Source: Pedobacter steynii
GTDB lineage: Bacteria; Bacteroidota; Bacteroidia; Sphingobacteriales; Sphingobacteriaceae
Length of the DNA: 64,000 nt
NCBI RefSeq assembly: GCF_001721645.1
Contig: NZ_CP017141.1
Span: forward strand, 5,952,001 to 6,016,000
Direction of reading: 5' to 3'
Within the stretch, counting starts at the first letter, position 1. Each line of letters opens with the position of its first letter. The notes beneath the pieces are model-generated. The model made no database searches. It saw nothing but the letters and a program-made list of their open reading frames with translations, and had not been told where the DNA came from. Below, piece after piece: positions 8,760 through 18,157 of the stretch. The translations under genes and the position numbers were made by a program.

Positions 8760-9209
8760 ATGGAAAAGAAGGACAGGTTAGAGAAGCTGATAGGGAAAAC
8801 TGTAATGGTACCACAATTTCTTACGACAGACCCGGCTAATCATCGGGGAGATATAGGAACGGTTACCGCTGTGCACAGCTACAAGGATGGCTATGCGGAT
8901 ATTTCTGTCAGCTTTAAAGACGGCTGTGGAAGATATGATGCCTTCGCATTACTCATCCTCTTCCCTAAAAAAATAATTTTGCAAAGTCTCATCAACAAGT
9001 TTGATTCAATTGACAAGGAAACCAGGAAAGACATGCTTCAGGTGGTGAAATTGATTTGCCAAAAACGTCCCGAGCGTGCATTAAGCCTCGCAATGGAGAA
9101 CAAGGACTTAGAATCTTCATGCGTTACCAATTGCCAGGACTGGATTGAAATAAAGAAAAAACAGGCATTAAAAACGGCCAGAAGACTTAGTGGGAATAAA
9201 AAATCCTAA
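8760..9209 (+). CDS. Paralogue 1 of a small two-domain ICE family
   Basis: A 149-aa soluble protein. Residues 10-65 form an SH3/KOW-like pattern (LIGKTVMV, GDIGTVTAV, DISVSFKDG, ALLILFP). Residues 70-149 are helical and contain ILQSLINKFD, the signature TNCQDW and a basic tail. The products at 9251-9694 and 10037-10465 share this plan, so it is the first of a locally expanded family that I cannot name. The SH3-like reading is inferred from the GxIGxV...V.F.DG...LL.L pattern. No catalytic residues are evident. Confidence 0.6.
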   Translation: MEKKDRLEKLIGKTVMVPQFLTTDPANHRGDIGTVTAVHSYKDGYADISVSFKDGCGRYDAFALLILFPKKIILQSLINKFDSIDKETRKDMLQVVKLICQKRPERALSLAMENKDLESSCVTNCQDWIEIKKKQALKTARRLSGNKKS

Positions 9210-9250
9210 ATAGAAATTGATTAGTAGAATTTGTGATTAAATAAACAGCG

Positions 9251-9694
9251 ATGAGAAATAAAGAAGCAATAATGGATTTGATAGGTAGGGTGGCAATAGT
9301 CGACCCTTACCAGGACGCCATGCAGCTCCTAAGGCCAGGGGAATGCTGTGTCATACAGGATATTCGGTCTGAATTGCCCTGTGAACGAGTGTATGTTGCT
9401 TTTGAGGATGGGAAAGTGGACTATTTTCATCCCACTGACTTACTAATATTGCGCCCCAGGTCTGATATTCTTCGAAGTATAGTTACCAGTACTGCAAACA
9501 TGAATAAGGACGATTATAAAAACCTTATAAAAGTCCTCAAGTTGCAAACGGATAAAAAAACTGTACTGGCACTGCAGCTGGCGGTGAGCAAAGAATGTTA
9601 CTTTATCCATTGTATTACTAGCTGCCAGGACTGGGTGGCAATGAAAGAGACGCAGCGTCTAAAGCAGTTCAAGCAGTCCGGAAAAAGAATTTAA
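9251..9694 (+). CDS. Paralogue 2 of a small two-domain ICE family
   Basis: A 147-aa protein with the same plan as the preceding product: LIGRVAIV near the start, RVYVAFEDGKVDYF, DLLILRP, then DILRSIVTS, a helical segment with KVLKLQTDKKTVLALQLA, and the signature TSCQDW followed by a basic tail. Identity to paralogue 1 is low outside these blocks, so the duplication is old. ATG 9251 is chosen because it places LIGR at the same distance from the start as LIGK in paralogue 1. Confidence 0.6.
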   Translation: MRNKEAIMDLIGRVAIVDPYQDAMQLLRPGECCVIQDIRSELPCERVYVAFEDGKVDYFHPTDLLILRPRSDILRSIVTSTANMNKDDYKNLIKVLKLQTDKKTVLALQLAVSKECYFIHCITSCQDWVAMKETQRLKQFKQSGKRI

Positions 9695-9715
9695 GTTACA
9701 ATTAAAGACAAGATT

Positions 9716-10024
9716 ATGGCAGAATTGAAAAAGAGGATCTTATCCTTAAGTACCGGCAGACAGATAAAACTATACGGTAACAGTCTGGCCATCGGTAAAA
9801 GCCTGGAGGTAGGGGAAGGCTATGCGCCGAATGTACTATCATTCTATCCCGATGCTCCCGCTGATAAGGTATCAATGACGGTAAATAATCCTTATAAGTT
9901 TACCGCAGAAGAGATACAGGAAATTGCGGACTACAATATCCGGCTTTGGATGGAACTTAAAGACAACTTACGAAAGCATGGTATTGCAAGCAACAAGATC
10001 TTTAATAAAGACGGGGTTTTGTAG
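9716..10024 (+). CDS. Small ICE protein, intact copy of a gene also present as a pseudogene
   Basis: The 102-aa protein reads TGRQIKLYGNSLAIGKSLEV, then ADKVSMTVNNPYKFTAEEIQ and ends in FNKDGVL. No signal peptide and no recognised domain. The same gene, lacking its first nine codons and with a stop in place of a tryptophan codon, is found at 17867-18146. Synonymous-looking differences between the copies suggest that this one has been under selection. It lies 21 bases after paralogue 2 and 12 bases before paralogue 3. Confidence 0.6.
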   Translation: MAELKKRILSLSTGRQIKLYGNSLAIGKSLEVGEGYAPNVLSFYPDAPADKVSMTVNNPYKFTAEEIQEIADYNIRLWMELKDNLRKHGIASNKIFNKDGVL

Positions 10025-10036
10025 CAACGATAGGTT

Positions 10037-10465
10037 TTGAAAAAGCAAGCGGAAGATAGTTTCGCCGGAACCGCTGTTTTGGTGGAATCGGCAAGACCAA
10101 AAGAACAACATCCCAGGTCTGGGCAGATCGGCAGAATTGTGTCAATTTCTGAAAGTCGAGATTTGGTGGAGGTGAAATTCAATGATGGCAAATCGAATAT
10201 GCACAGGACGGAAGATTTACTGACCCTGCATTCCGGCGAAATTATATTGAAGGGGCTTCTTAAAGAGTGGGATATCAGTAACAAGGACTGCCAGGTTGTT
10301 TTACATGTTATCAGATTGCTGTCAAAGGGAAACAGAGAGGATGCATTAAGATGGGCGCAGACCAATGATATTACCAGGGCGTTTTGTTTGATCAGGCTAA
10401 GTAGTTGTCTGACGCTCGTCAAGACCAAAAAGAATAATCCAAATTCCCTTAAAGGATACAAATAA
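10037..10465 (+). CDS. Paralogue 3 of a small two-domain ICE family (TTG start)
   Basis: The 142-aa protein follows the family plan: GTAVLVESA, GQIGRIVSI, VEVKFNDGK, DLLTLHSGEI, ILKGLLKEW, then helices with RLLSKGNREDALRWAQ. The terminal signature is changed to LSSCLTLVKTKK, without the QDW seen in the other two. The most upstream sensible start is TTG 10037, 12 bases after the preceding stop, and no nearby ATG fits. A decayed copy with a 75-base in-frame deletion lies at 18158-18514, so this gene and its upstream neighbour were copied as a unit. Confidence 0.55.
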   Translation: MKKQAEDSFAGTAVLVESARPKEQHPRSGQIGRIVSISESRDLVEVKFNDGKSNMHRTEDLLTLHSGEIILKGLLKEWDISNKDCQVVLHVIRLLSKGNREDALRWAQTNDITRAFCLIRLSSCLTLVKTKKNNPNSLKGYK

Positions 10466-10625
10466 TGAAGAAAGTTTTTGCATAAAAGAAACTGCTTATT
10501 GGTTGGCGGTCAATGGCGGATCTGGTGTTGGCTGGGAAATGCCGACCCAGATTTCAGGCACGTGATTAGGATGCGATAGTTTTTAAGTCGCTTAATTTTT
10601 TTGGCAACAAAATTTGAACGCAGAG

Positions 10626-10856
10626 ATGGCAAAGGTGAAGTTAGGAAATGAGGATGATGATAAGGTGTTAGGACAAAAGAATGATATTGAGCATCCCGAA
10701 TTCAATATTACTGTTCTAAACAGAAAAGCTTTTCTATCTAGAAAAGCTAAAAAAGTCTATAAGACTATTATAACATATGTACAATTAACGGATGATGAAG
10801 CCAAAATCAAGCGTGCCATAATTGGAAGCATTATAAAGAAAGCTTATAAAAAATAG
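10626..10856 (+). CDS. Small hypothetical protein, lysine-rich
   Basis: A possible 76-aa product (MAKVKLGNEDDDKVLG to SIIKKAYKK) with an acidic start and a basic helical end. ATG 10626 is preferred to an upstream TTG at 10614. No family recognised and no clear ribosome site, so the call rests on an uninterrupted frame. It is convergent with the HTH gene 15 bases downstream. Confidence 0.3.
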   Translation: MAKVKLGNEDDDKVLGQKNDIEHPEFNITVLNRKAFLSRKAKKVYKTIITYVQLTDDEAKIKRAIIGSIIKKAYKK

Positions 10857-10871
10857 AATATTGCTATCAAT

Positions 10872-11063
10872 TCATAATTTCATTAACAGTATCAGTTTAT
10901 TTAACTTTTTTTGCGGAGGGACCCTTTCCGCTTTCTCCCATGCACATATCGTAGAACCGTCGATGCCGAGAATTTTTCCTAGTTGCTTATGACTAAGCCC
11001 GTTTCTATACCTATAAGCTTTCAATTTTCCTGCAATAGCAGAAACATCAATCTCCAAAGGCAA
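10872..11063 (-). CDS. XRE-type helix-turn-helix protein, short, possibly 5' truncated
   Basis: The 63-aa product has a clear Cro/CI-type helix-turn-helix: AYRYRNGLSHKQLGKILGID then GSTICAWEKAERVPP. The frame stays open upstream and reads NYWILGYLPLE just before the TTG used here. That resembles the LGY-x-P segment preceding the HTH in longer Bacteroidetes regulators, but no ATG is available in that stretch. The gene may therefore be a remnant of a longer regulator, or may use TTG 11063. If functional it would bind DNA; its target is not evident. Confidence 0.5.
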   Translation of the reverse strand: MPLEIDVSAIAGKLKAYRYRNGLSHKQLGKILGIDGSTICAWEKAERVPPQKKLNKLILLMKL

Positions 11064-11300
11064 ATATCCTAAAATCCAATAATTTGAGGAAAAATGGCGA
11101 ATTTGGTGGATATTCTGGAAGCCTTGACCATGTCATTCTGACAATCATTGATCAGGAAAAGTGTTGAATATCGACCGCAGTCATGGTTAACTAAATCCGG
11201 AATCTCATGGTCAACCCCTTCGGATTTCCAATAAGATACAGTCGCTCGTTTTTAGTCATAATCAAGATTCAAATTTATATCAAAAGTTAATGTATACAAG

Positions 11301-11606
11301 ATGAAAAAAACGTTATTATTACTTATGGCTTTTTTATGCTATGTTACAGCAAGCGCTAATAATTTTTTGATTTCTGATATTCCACTTTCTAACGCACACT
11401 TTGAAATTTAAAAGGGGTTTGACAAACATTATTACGATGCTAAAATATACACTGACATCGCTTACCGGTACAAAATTGAAACCCTTGAGGGCAAGCCCTT
11501 GCTAATTATTGAATCTAACCTATCGATTGGTTCTAAAAGCTGGATTAAGCAGGAGTTTTGGAGCCAAGCTAGATCCCTTGTTTGGGTGTTAGCGTATGAG
11601 TGTTAA
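11301..11606 (+). pseudogene. Interrupted gene for a small secreted protein
   Basis: ATG 11301 opens a frame with a typical signal peptide (MKKTLLLLMAFLCYVTASA) and 16 further residues to a TAA at 11409-11411. The same frame continues for 64 codons after the stop with protein-like sequence (KHYYDAKIYTDIAYRYKIET, then SIGSKSWIKQEFWSQ) to TAA 11604-11606. One in-frame stop in an otherwise open frame suggests a recently inactivated gene. The 3' end overlaps the end of the minus-strand gene 11589-13304 by 18 bases. Confidence 0.45.
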
Positions 11607-13304
11607 ATCTCCTTTTTTCTCGTAAATCTTTTGATCGCTGCATGTATATTTCAGGTAGTACATATAGACTCCGGCGGCGGCCTCCTTTCCATCGTAGGTA
11701 CCGTCCCACCCTTTGGAAGGGCGCAGGTTGTTATATACCAGGTTACCCCACCGGTCGAATATCTTTGCAGTCAGTAATATTTGTGCAGGCTGCAGCTTTG
11801 GAAGCCAGTAGTCATTCAGGGCGTCGTGGTTAGGAGAAAATGCGTTCGGCACAAAGGTTTCGCAGCATGGTTTGGTAATCACAATGATGCTGTCTGTCGC
11901 CTGGCAGCCGTATTCATTAAATACCTGCAGGCTAACTGGGGTGTGTAGCTTAGGAAAAATACCCCGAACGACCCGGCTCCCGGCCCCGGTTGTCAACATA
12001 AAATAGCTGCACGGATACCATATATAATTATAACCCTGCCCCCCTTCCGCTTCGAGCATAACTGTATCAAAACTACAGGGTACTTCGGCTTCGGACAGGT
12101 GTATCTTCGCTTGAGGCAAGGGATGTATGGTCACAACTATTTTCCGGGAGGTGTCGCTGCAACCGCCTGTAATGCCGACTACGGTATAAACTCCCGCATC
12201 TTTTGCCAGGATTGAGCCACCAGTCTCCCCGTTAAGCGCTGTGCTTTCTTTATACCACTGGTAACTTACATTCGCGTCAGGGTTGTTGACCCTAAGCCAA
12301 ATACTATCACCGACACAGAGTGAGGCGTCCGGCGGCATGGTTGCCATATCAGGCAAGGGTATTACATTCAGGTTAAGCGTAATACTGCTGTCACATGCCA
12401 GGGCATTGCCGGAGATTACGGTATCATAGGTGCCGGCACTGAAGAGGGTTTGGCCGTAAAACGTATAGCTATCGCCTTTGCAAATGGTTTTATTAATGAT
12501 AAATTCCGTTGGCAAAACTTCAAGCAGATAGCTGCCAGTTACCTGAAGGCATTCTGTGTTCAGGTTAGCGGTGAAGATATAGGTACCGTTCTGACCTGGC
12601 TGCACATTGGTGAGGGTGACATTTGGCCCGGAAGCAGTAAAACCATTAGGCCCCGTCCATTGATAATTGGTATAAAGTGAATTTGGGTTACTTGCCGGCG
12701 CATTAAGGGTAAGGGTACCGCCGGCGCAGATTTGTCCGGTTAATGTAACAGGCTGCTGAATCGGGGTAATCGTAATATCGTCGACGAGGACACCGAGGCT
12801 GGCAGTGAGGTTGGTGCTGGCCATATCGACCGTTACCATATTCGTTGTAGGTATAAAAGAGTCTACTACGCAAGTCCATTGCCAGGTTGTATTATTGGCG
12901 ACTTCGTTACGGCTAAGAAAATTGATTGCCCCCTCATAGATTTTGACGTTAAAGTTGCTGGGATTAGGTGCTGAGCCATTACCGGTACGCCTGCTGTAGC
13001 GATAGGAAATATAGTAAGGTTGCCCGGGCGTGACGGCAATATTGGTTTGCCTGAGTGACGCTTCCATATCCAGTTCGGCCACAATGTTTGCAGTCACCAC
13101 ACCTCCATATGTCGTTTCCGGATTATTGGCCTCTACTGAAGTGCCCGGCGGCGCAAAGGTCCAGGATACCGGCGGCTGCTGCGTAAAGGTGCCGTTCTGA
13201 ACAAGATTCTGTGCGTTCAGAAATACAGGCAACGAAAGCGCGAATAACAGGAACATAAAGTTTCGTACTAGTAGGTGTACAAATGTAATGCATGCTTGCT
13301 TCAT
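11589..13304 (-). CDS. Secreted cell-surface protein with type B T9SS sorting domain
   Basis: The 571-aa protein starts at ATG 13304 (an upstream start at 13340 adds 12 residues before the signal region). The signal peptide ends around FLNAQ. Then come a carbohydrate-binding-like beta domain (NLVQNGTFTQQPPVSWTF to VLVDDITITP), several Ig-like modules with paired Cys, and a final 90-residue gliding-motility-type C-terminal domain (VPNAFSPNHDALNDYW, IFDRWGNLVYN, WDGTYDGK, AAGVYMYYLKY). That end is the type B sorting signal for type IX secretion. It is probably an adhesin or surface-layer protein; no enzyme motif is seen. Confidence 0.8.
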   Translation of the reverse strand: MKQACITFVHLLVRNFMFLLFALSLPVFLNAQNLVQNGTFTQQPPVSWTFAPPGTSVEANNPETTYGGVVTANIVAELDMEASLRQTNIAVTPGQPYYISYRYSRRTGNGSAPNPSNFNVKIYEGAINFLSRNEVANNTTWQWTCVVDSFIPTTNMVTVDMASTNLTASLGVLVDDITITPIQQPVTLTGQICAGGTLTLNAPASNPNSLYTNYQWTGPNGFTASGPNVTLTNVQPGQNGTYIFTANLNTECLQVTGSYLLEVLPTEFIINKTICKGDSYTFYGQTLFSAGTYDTVISGNALACDSSITLNLNVIPLPDMATMPPDASLCVGDSIWLRVNNPDANVSYQWYKESTALNGETGGSILAKDAGVYTVVGITGGCSDTSRKIVVTIHPLPQAKIHLSEAEVPCSFDTVMLEAEGGQGYNYIWYPCSYFMLTTGAGSRVVRGIFPKLHTPVSLQVFNEYGCQATDSIIVITKPCCETFVPNAFSPNHDALNDYWLPKLQPAQILLTAKIFDRWGNLVYNNLRPSKGWDGTYDGKEAAAGVYMYYLKYTCSDQKIYEKKGDLTLIR

Positions 13305-13340
13305 GGTTTTTATTTTAAAGCTGCTTGGAAAAAATAGCAA

Positions 13341-13785
13341 TCTCCGATAGCTATTATTATAGGTTAGATTCCGTTAACTCTTTGACAACCGTAGAAAGAC
13401 AGCGTCGTGGCATGTGCTGAACATTGCCGGGTATATCTGCCCCCTCATTGAATTTATTCTTTACAAAACCGTGTGTCACCTACCTACAATTTGCAGGGCC
13501 AATGGAGTGCTACTTAAAAATAGTTACGCTTTACCGGTCTGCATTTAATAGAAAGGCACTCCAGATTTTTTTCGGACTGGTATGTCTGACGGACCGGCGT
13601 TGGTTACGTTCATGAACGCAACCCGGATTTCGTATCTGAAATAAAAATAAAAGTGCCCGTATAATATCTTAAAACGAATCCGGACCAGAATCTGCAATTT
13701 CAAGTAAGTAAAACTTACGCTTCGCCATTTTTTTTAATGACTTTGTTTAAGGAAAATGATACCCTTTCTGATAGCGCAAGTCCAT
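13341..13785. other. Intergenic region between two minus-strand surface-protein genes
   Basis: About 445 bases with no convincing gene. A 63-codon plus-strand frame at 13424-13615 has no recognisable features and is taken as chance. On the minus strand, TATAAT at about 13354-13359 lies roughly 50 bases upstream of ATG 13304, with TTGTCA about 21 bases further upstream. The spacing is poor, so it is only a weak promoter candidate. No terminator hairpin was found. Confidence 0.4.
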
Positions 13786-16700
13786 TTATTTCAGTACTTC
13801 GAATTTGCGGTTCACAAATCCTTTGTCTGTAACGACATGCATAAAATAGATACCCGGTACAAGTGAGGCAACACTGATCTGCTGCGTATTTCCGCTGAAC
13901 TTGCCGGTTAGTAGGGTAACGCCGAATACATTGGTGATGCGGTATAGTTCCGGTTTCCAGGCATTATTCCGGGTCCCTATGCTGATCTGCGCCCGTGCGG
14001 GGTTCGGATACAACAATAAATCCGCGGATTGCCCGTGACTAACGATGCCCGTCCCCTGCCCGTCAAACACATCTACGGTACGGGATTGCACCAGACTGTC
14101 CTTGCAATCGCCGCTCAATTTTACGGTTACCGTAAAGATACCATTGCGGTTATAGCGATGCTGCACCTGGGGACCGCTTGCCAGCGGGGAGCCGTCACCA
14201 AAGTCCCAGGTGTAGTTGGATACGAATCGGGGATTAATAACATTGAATGTATAAGTGGCGGTATCCCCGTATATCGCATTGATCGTACCGGATGGGGTCG
14301 CTTTAACCACAATACCGATGCTATCCCTGCCTTTGCAGTCATAGTTGTCCGTTACCAGAACGGCGTAATTACCGGTTGTATCAACGATAATGGTCTGGCT
14401 GATTGCACCTGTATTCCAAAGAAAACTGGCCCCGGTGTTTCCGGCGTCGAGGACAAGGCTATTGCCCCTGCAGAATGCCGTATCATTACCGAGGTTAACA
14501 ACAGGTAAAGGCCGCAGTGCTACATCTGTATTACTGTTAATCACGCAACCGGTCGCACTCGTTATCGCTACCGATTTCAGTCCGCCAGTAGTTACATTTA
14601 TGGTTTGCGTCGTTTCTCCACCTGGTGTCCAGAGGAAGCTGCTGCCCGTATTACCTGCATCTAATGTTGCAATATTGCCTGCACAAAGATCGAGGAGTGC
14701 AGGAAGGTTATTTTGCGGCGTAATTCCGGCTGTGATCATGCGGGCTGCAGCATTATTGCAGCCGTTAAGCATTACTTGTACAGAATAACTGCCCGGTGCG
14801 CTGACAGTAACGACTTGTGTCGTCGCACCTGTATTCCAGCTATAGCTTGCTCCGGGATTGCCAGCATCCATGCTATAGGTAATACCGGGACATATCGTGG
14901 TATCATTACCTATGTGAACCACCGGCACCGGACGGATGCCGGCAATAACAGCCTGCCGTGGTGTGCTCTCGCAGCTGCCGGAAAATGCACTGATATAGTA
15001 AGTGGTGGTCGTGGTAAGCGACGGTGTGGTAAAGCTATTGCCAGTTGCCAGTGCTGTCCCTCCCGTAAGAGCGCTGTACCATTTTATACCGCCTCCCGCA
15101 GATGCCGTTGCCTGCAATACCACAGTACCGGGCCCGCAATGATAGCTATCTGCTTTTGACAAGATTGCAGGTATCATACAAGGTGTGGTGAAGTTCGTAA
15201 CCTGCGACCAGACACTGGTGTCATTAGGGCCACATACTGCGCGCACATAATAGCTATATGCGGTAAACGGCGCCAGCGGCGCATTTAATGTATACGGCTT
15301 AGTAACCGTAAAAACAGAAGTCCCGGCAGTTGCAGGGTTGAAACCCGGGGCGCCGTATTTGATTTGCCATTGCAGAGGCGTTCCGGTCTGCGTCCAATTG
15401 AGCGTAGCCGTAGTGGGCGTCAGCGCAGAAGCAATAGGGCCGGTAGGCGCTGCACAGGTTATCATAGACTCAAAACTTACCGCAAATACGTTCAGTACAC
15501 CGGTACCCGAGGTACGGGTAAACTGGATACTGGCAATTTGCTTATTTTGATTGGATGCGGAGATCGCCAGCACCTGGCGGTATAACCTGGGGCCGGTGGC
15601 TGATGTTTCCGCGGCGGTACTGGTCGTGTTCCGGAGTATTCTCCCTATCTGTCCTATTTCAAAAGGAGCGCCCCCAAACCAGTCGCTGATAGCCAGACCG
15701 GCAAACTGCTGATTGGTAGCATCCATAAAGTTGACCTGTGCGGTTATGGTACAATTTCCACTTCCTGATGTAGCCAATATATAGATGTTTTGTGCTTTAA
15801 TTTGGCTCGCGAATGTCAGTGTACCTGTTGTGGCATTATTAATGCGGAGACTGTTGTTGGAGGAATAATCTGCCAACTGATAGGTAAGGCCGGGCGTAAT
15901 GGGGCTGATGATCTCGCCATTTGCCGGTAATGCATTTACCGCCGGCGCACCGGATGCATTGAACTGCCAGCCGGTAGATAAAAAGCTGTAGTTGGCACCG
16001 TCCACGTCATTATTGGTGGTGGCTATAGTGGTGCCAATCCCATTGGCAATAACATCTGCGTTGAAACCTGACGGAATAACCATCGGTACCGAGTTGATCG
16101 GTACCGGCGGGGTGGTAAAATTATTAACAGGCGACCAGGCGCTGGTATCATTAACCCCGCACACCGCGCGTACATAATAGCTGTATGCAGTAACCGGGGT
16201 AAGGGGCGGGTTTAAGGTGTAGGGTCTGATAGTCGTAAAAACAGAAGTCCCGGTTGTTGCCGGGTTGAAGCCCGGGGCGCCGTATTTGATCTGCCATTGC
16301 AGAGGCGTTCCGGTCTGTGTCCAGTTGAGCGTGGCCGTTGTGGATGTGAGTGCAGAAACAATAGGCGCAGTAGGCGCCGCACAGGTTACCACAGACTCAA
16401 AACTTACCGCAAATACGTTCAGCACACCAGTTCCTGAAGTACGGGTAAACTGGATACTGGCAATTTGCTTATTTTGATTCGCTGCGGAGATTGCCAATAC
16501 CTGGCGGTATAGCCGTGGGCCGGTAGTTGATGTCTCCGGCACGGTAGTTGTTGCATTACGAAGTATCCTTCTTATCTGTCCTATTTCATAAGGATTACCG
16601 CCAAACCAGTCGTTGACTGCGAGACCGGTAAACTGTTGATTGGTGGCATCAGTAAAGTTGACCTGGGCCGTTATCGTGCAGTTACCGCTTCCCGAGGTAA

Positions 16701-17082
16701 CTAATACGTACACATTCTGTGCCTTAATCTGGCTAATGAAACTAAGGGTACCGGCAGCGGCATTGTTGATTCTAAGGCAGTTGTTGGAAGAATAGTCAGC
16801 TAACTGATACGTAAGACCAGTGGTAATGGGACTGGTGATCAGACCGTTGGCCGGTAACCCGTTGGCCAGTGGCGCATTGGCTGCATTGAACTGCCAGCCC
16901 GCGGATACAAAACTATAATTGGCCCCGTCTACGTCATTGTTGGTAGTCGAAATAGAGGTACCGATCCCGTTGGCAATAACATCGGCATTGAAGCCAGATG
17001 ATACTGCCATGGGCACATATGCCCCAATGGCAGGGTTGACTGCGCATGATAAAAAAAATGCTAAAAATATTCCTCGTTTCAT
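13786..17082 (-). CDS. Large T9SS-exported surface protein with a 309-residue internal tandem duplication
   Basis: The 1098-aa protein has a signal peptide (residues 1-20). Two near-identical units follow (residues 24-332 and 333-634), each a beta domain starting near SGFNADVIANGIGT followed by a fibronectin-III-like domain (PTTATLNWTQTGTPLQWQIK). Residues 640-930 are Ig-like repeats of the form GNDT.CPG...SWNTGATTQ. Next come a PKD domain (YTWDFGDGSP) and a type A T9SS sorting domain (LLLYPNPARAQISI to VNRKFEVLK). Probably an adhesin. The leader after ATG 17082 is clean. No regulatory element is obvious. Confidence 0.8.
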   Translation of the reverse strand: MKRGIFLAFFLSCAVNPAIGAYVPMAVSSGFNADVIANGIGTSISTTNNDVDGANYSFVSAGWQFNAANAPLANGLPANGLITSPITTGLTYQLADYSSNNCLRINNAAAGTLSFISQIKAQNVYVLVTSGSGNCTITAQVNFTDATNQQFTGLAVNDWFGGNPYEIGQIRRILRNATTTVPETSTTGPRLYRQVLAISAANQNKQIASIQFTRTSGTGVLNVFAVSFESVVTCAAPTAPIVSALTSTTATLNWTQTGTPLQWQIKYGAPGFNPATTGTSVFTTIRPYTLNPPLTPVTAYSYYVRAVCGVNDTSAWSPVNNFTTPPVPINSVPMVIPSGFNADVIANGIGTTIATTNNDVDGANYSFLSTGWQFNASGAPAVNALPANGEIISPITPGLTYQLADYSSNNSLRINNATTGTLTFASQIKAQNIYILATSGSGNCTITAQVNFMDATNQQFAGLAISDWFGGAPFEIGQIGRILRNTTSTAAETSATGPRLYRQVLAISASNQNKQIASIQFTRTSGTGVLNVFAVSFESMITCAAPTGPIASALTPTTATLNWTQTGTPLQWQIKYGAPGFNPATAGTSVFTVTKPYTLNAPLAPFTAYSYYVRAVCGPNDTSVWSQVTNFTTPCMIPAILSKADSYHCGPGTVVLQATASAGGGIKWYSALTGGTALATGNSFTTPSLTTTTTYYISAFSGSCESTPRQAVIAGIRPVPVVHIGNDTTICPGITYSMDAGNPGASYSWNTGATTQVVTVSAPGSYSVQVMLNGCNNAAARMITAGITPQNNLPALLDLCAGNIATLDAGNTGSSFLWTPGGETTQTINVTTGGLKSVAITSATGCVINSNTDVALRPLPVVNLGNDTAFCRGNSLVLDAGNTGASFLWNTGAISQTIIVDTTGNYAVLVTDNYDCKGRDSIGIVVKATPSGTINAIYGDTATYTFNVINPRFVSNYTWDFGDGSPLASGPQVQHRYNRNGIFTVTVKLSGDCKDSLVQSRTVDVFDGQGTGIVSHGQSADLLLYPNPARAQISIGTRNNAWKPELYRITNVFGVTLLTGKFSGNTQQISVASLVPGIYFMHVVTDKGFVNRKFEVLK
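15181..17013 (-). repeat. Tandem 927-bp repeat inside the surface-protein gene
   Basis: Two head-to-tail copies, 16087-17013 and 15181-16086, are offset by exactly 927 bases (309 codons). The offset is visible, for example, in AAAACAGAAGTCCCGG at 15311 and 16238, and in the TTGAA codons at 16061 and 16988. DNA identity is high across the unit, with scattered mostly silent changes. The second copy loses similarity after the codons for FTTP. This is intragenic domain duplication and could recombine to change protein length. Confidence 0.9.
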
Positions 17083-17866
17083 ATAGGGTATTTTGTTTGA
17101 TATCCGGTTTTTTCGTTTAGGTGACGTTCGTCGTTCTGCTTCAATGGCAAATACGGGATGGAATAATATGACCCAGAAGGTTTATCGTTCTGCCTGACCG
17201 AGGCCCATCTTCCGCGAAGACAAGTATCATCCACAGTAATATCATTAGGTTTATTTTATAAAGTCTTGTTGCGATTCCGACTACATAACACATGTATACA
17301 AACCAGCTGGACTTGAGCCGTACTCATCATTAGAACTAATACAATACGTAGTTCTATTTCGCGAGTTGCACATTCTAATTTGAATTAAGCTAATTCAAAA
17401 AGATTCATGAACAAATAAAGAGGCTAGCCCTAATCTGCTGCATTTTTTTTGTCGTACAACAATAATATACTGCGTTAAAAATTTCGGTATTGAGGCAGCT
17501 CATATTGCATTCTTCTATGAATTATTTATGCACCACAAATCGGCTACTTTACTGTAGTATGATACTTAAAATAGATGCTGCAGCCAAGAAAAGAAGCACA
17601 ATCAGGCCAAAACCTTTAACTGCTCGGTGGATATAGAAAACAGTATACTTTCTGGGCATATACAAAGATTTATTTTTCGGGTAAAAGAAATTCGCATATA
17701 GCACATATTTAATTCTTATGGAAAGCTAGAGATTAATAATATGTATTCAGTAAAATCTTTACATACATTAACATTAATTAACATAGATCGAAAGGTCGGG
17801 TTCAAATTTCAAGACGGATTTGGCATATCACAAAATCTATATATGTCTTCAAATGTAGCGGGTAAC
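17083..17866. other. Gene-poor region of about 780 bases
   Basis: No reading frame here has features of a real gene. The stretch is A+T-rich towards 17,400-17,860 and lies between the start of the large surface protein and a truncated pseudogene. The similarity to the 9716-10024 gene begins abruptly at 17867, so one break point of the duplication lies at the right edge of this region. No transposase remnant or clear inverted repeat was recognised. Confidence 0.4.
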
Positions 17867-18146
17867 CTTAAGTACCGGCAGGCAAATAAAACTATACGGA
17901 AATAGCCTGGCTATTGGTAAAAGCCTGGAGCTAGCTGAAGGTTATGCACCAAATGTACTATCATTCTATTCTGAAGTGCCCGCAGACAAGACATCAATAG
18001 CTGTAAACAATACTTATAAGTTTACCGCAGAAGAGATACAAGAAATCGCGGATGATAATATCCGGCTTTGAATGGAACTTAAGAATAATTTAAGAAAGCA
18101 TGGAATCGGCAGCGATAAAATATTTAATAAGGAGGGGCTGCTGTAG
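17867..18146 (+). pseudogene. Decayed copy of the 9716-10024 gene
   Basis: Similarity to the intact gene starts at codon 10 (CTTAAGTACCGGCAG) and continues to an equivalent TAG at 18144-18146. The codon for a conserved tryptophan (TGG in the intact copy) is TGA at 18069-18071, which stops the frame, and the first nine codons including the start are missing. Many third-position differences indicate that the duplication is not recent. Confidence 0.85.
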
Positions 18147-18157
18147 CAGCACAGGTT

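Noticed and set aside
11064..11300. Transposase remnant next to the HTH gene
   Set aside because: Scattered protein-like words only; no frame or terminal repeat could be followed.
13424..13615. 63-codon plus-strand frame
   Set aside because: No ribosome site, no domain, embedded between two minus-strand genes.
14029..15159. Long plus-strand frames opposite the large surface protein
   Set aside because: They are antisense shadows of a repetitive, G+C-rich coding region; the minus-strand protein has clear domains.
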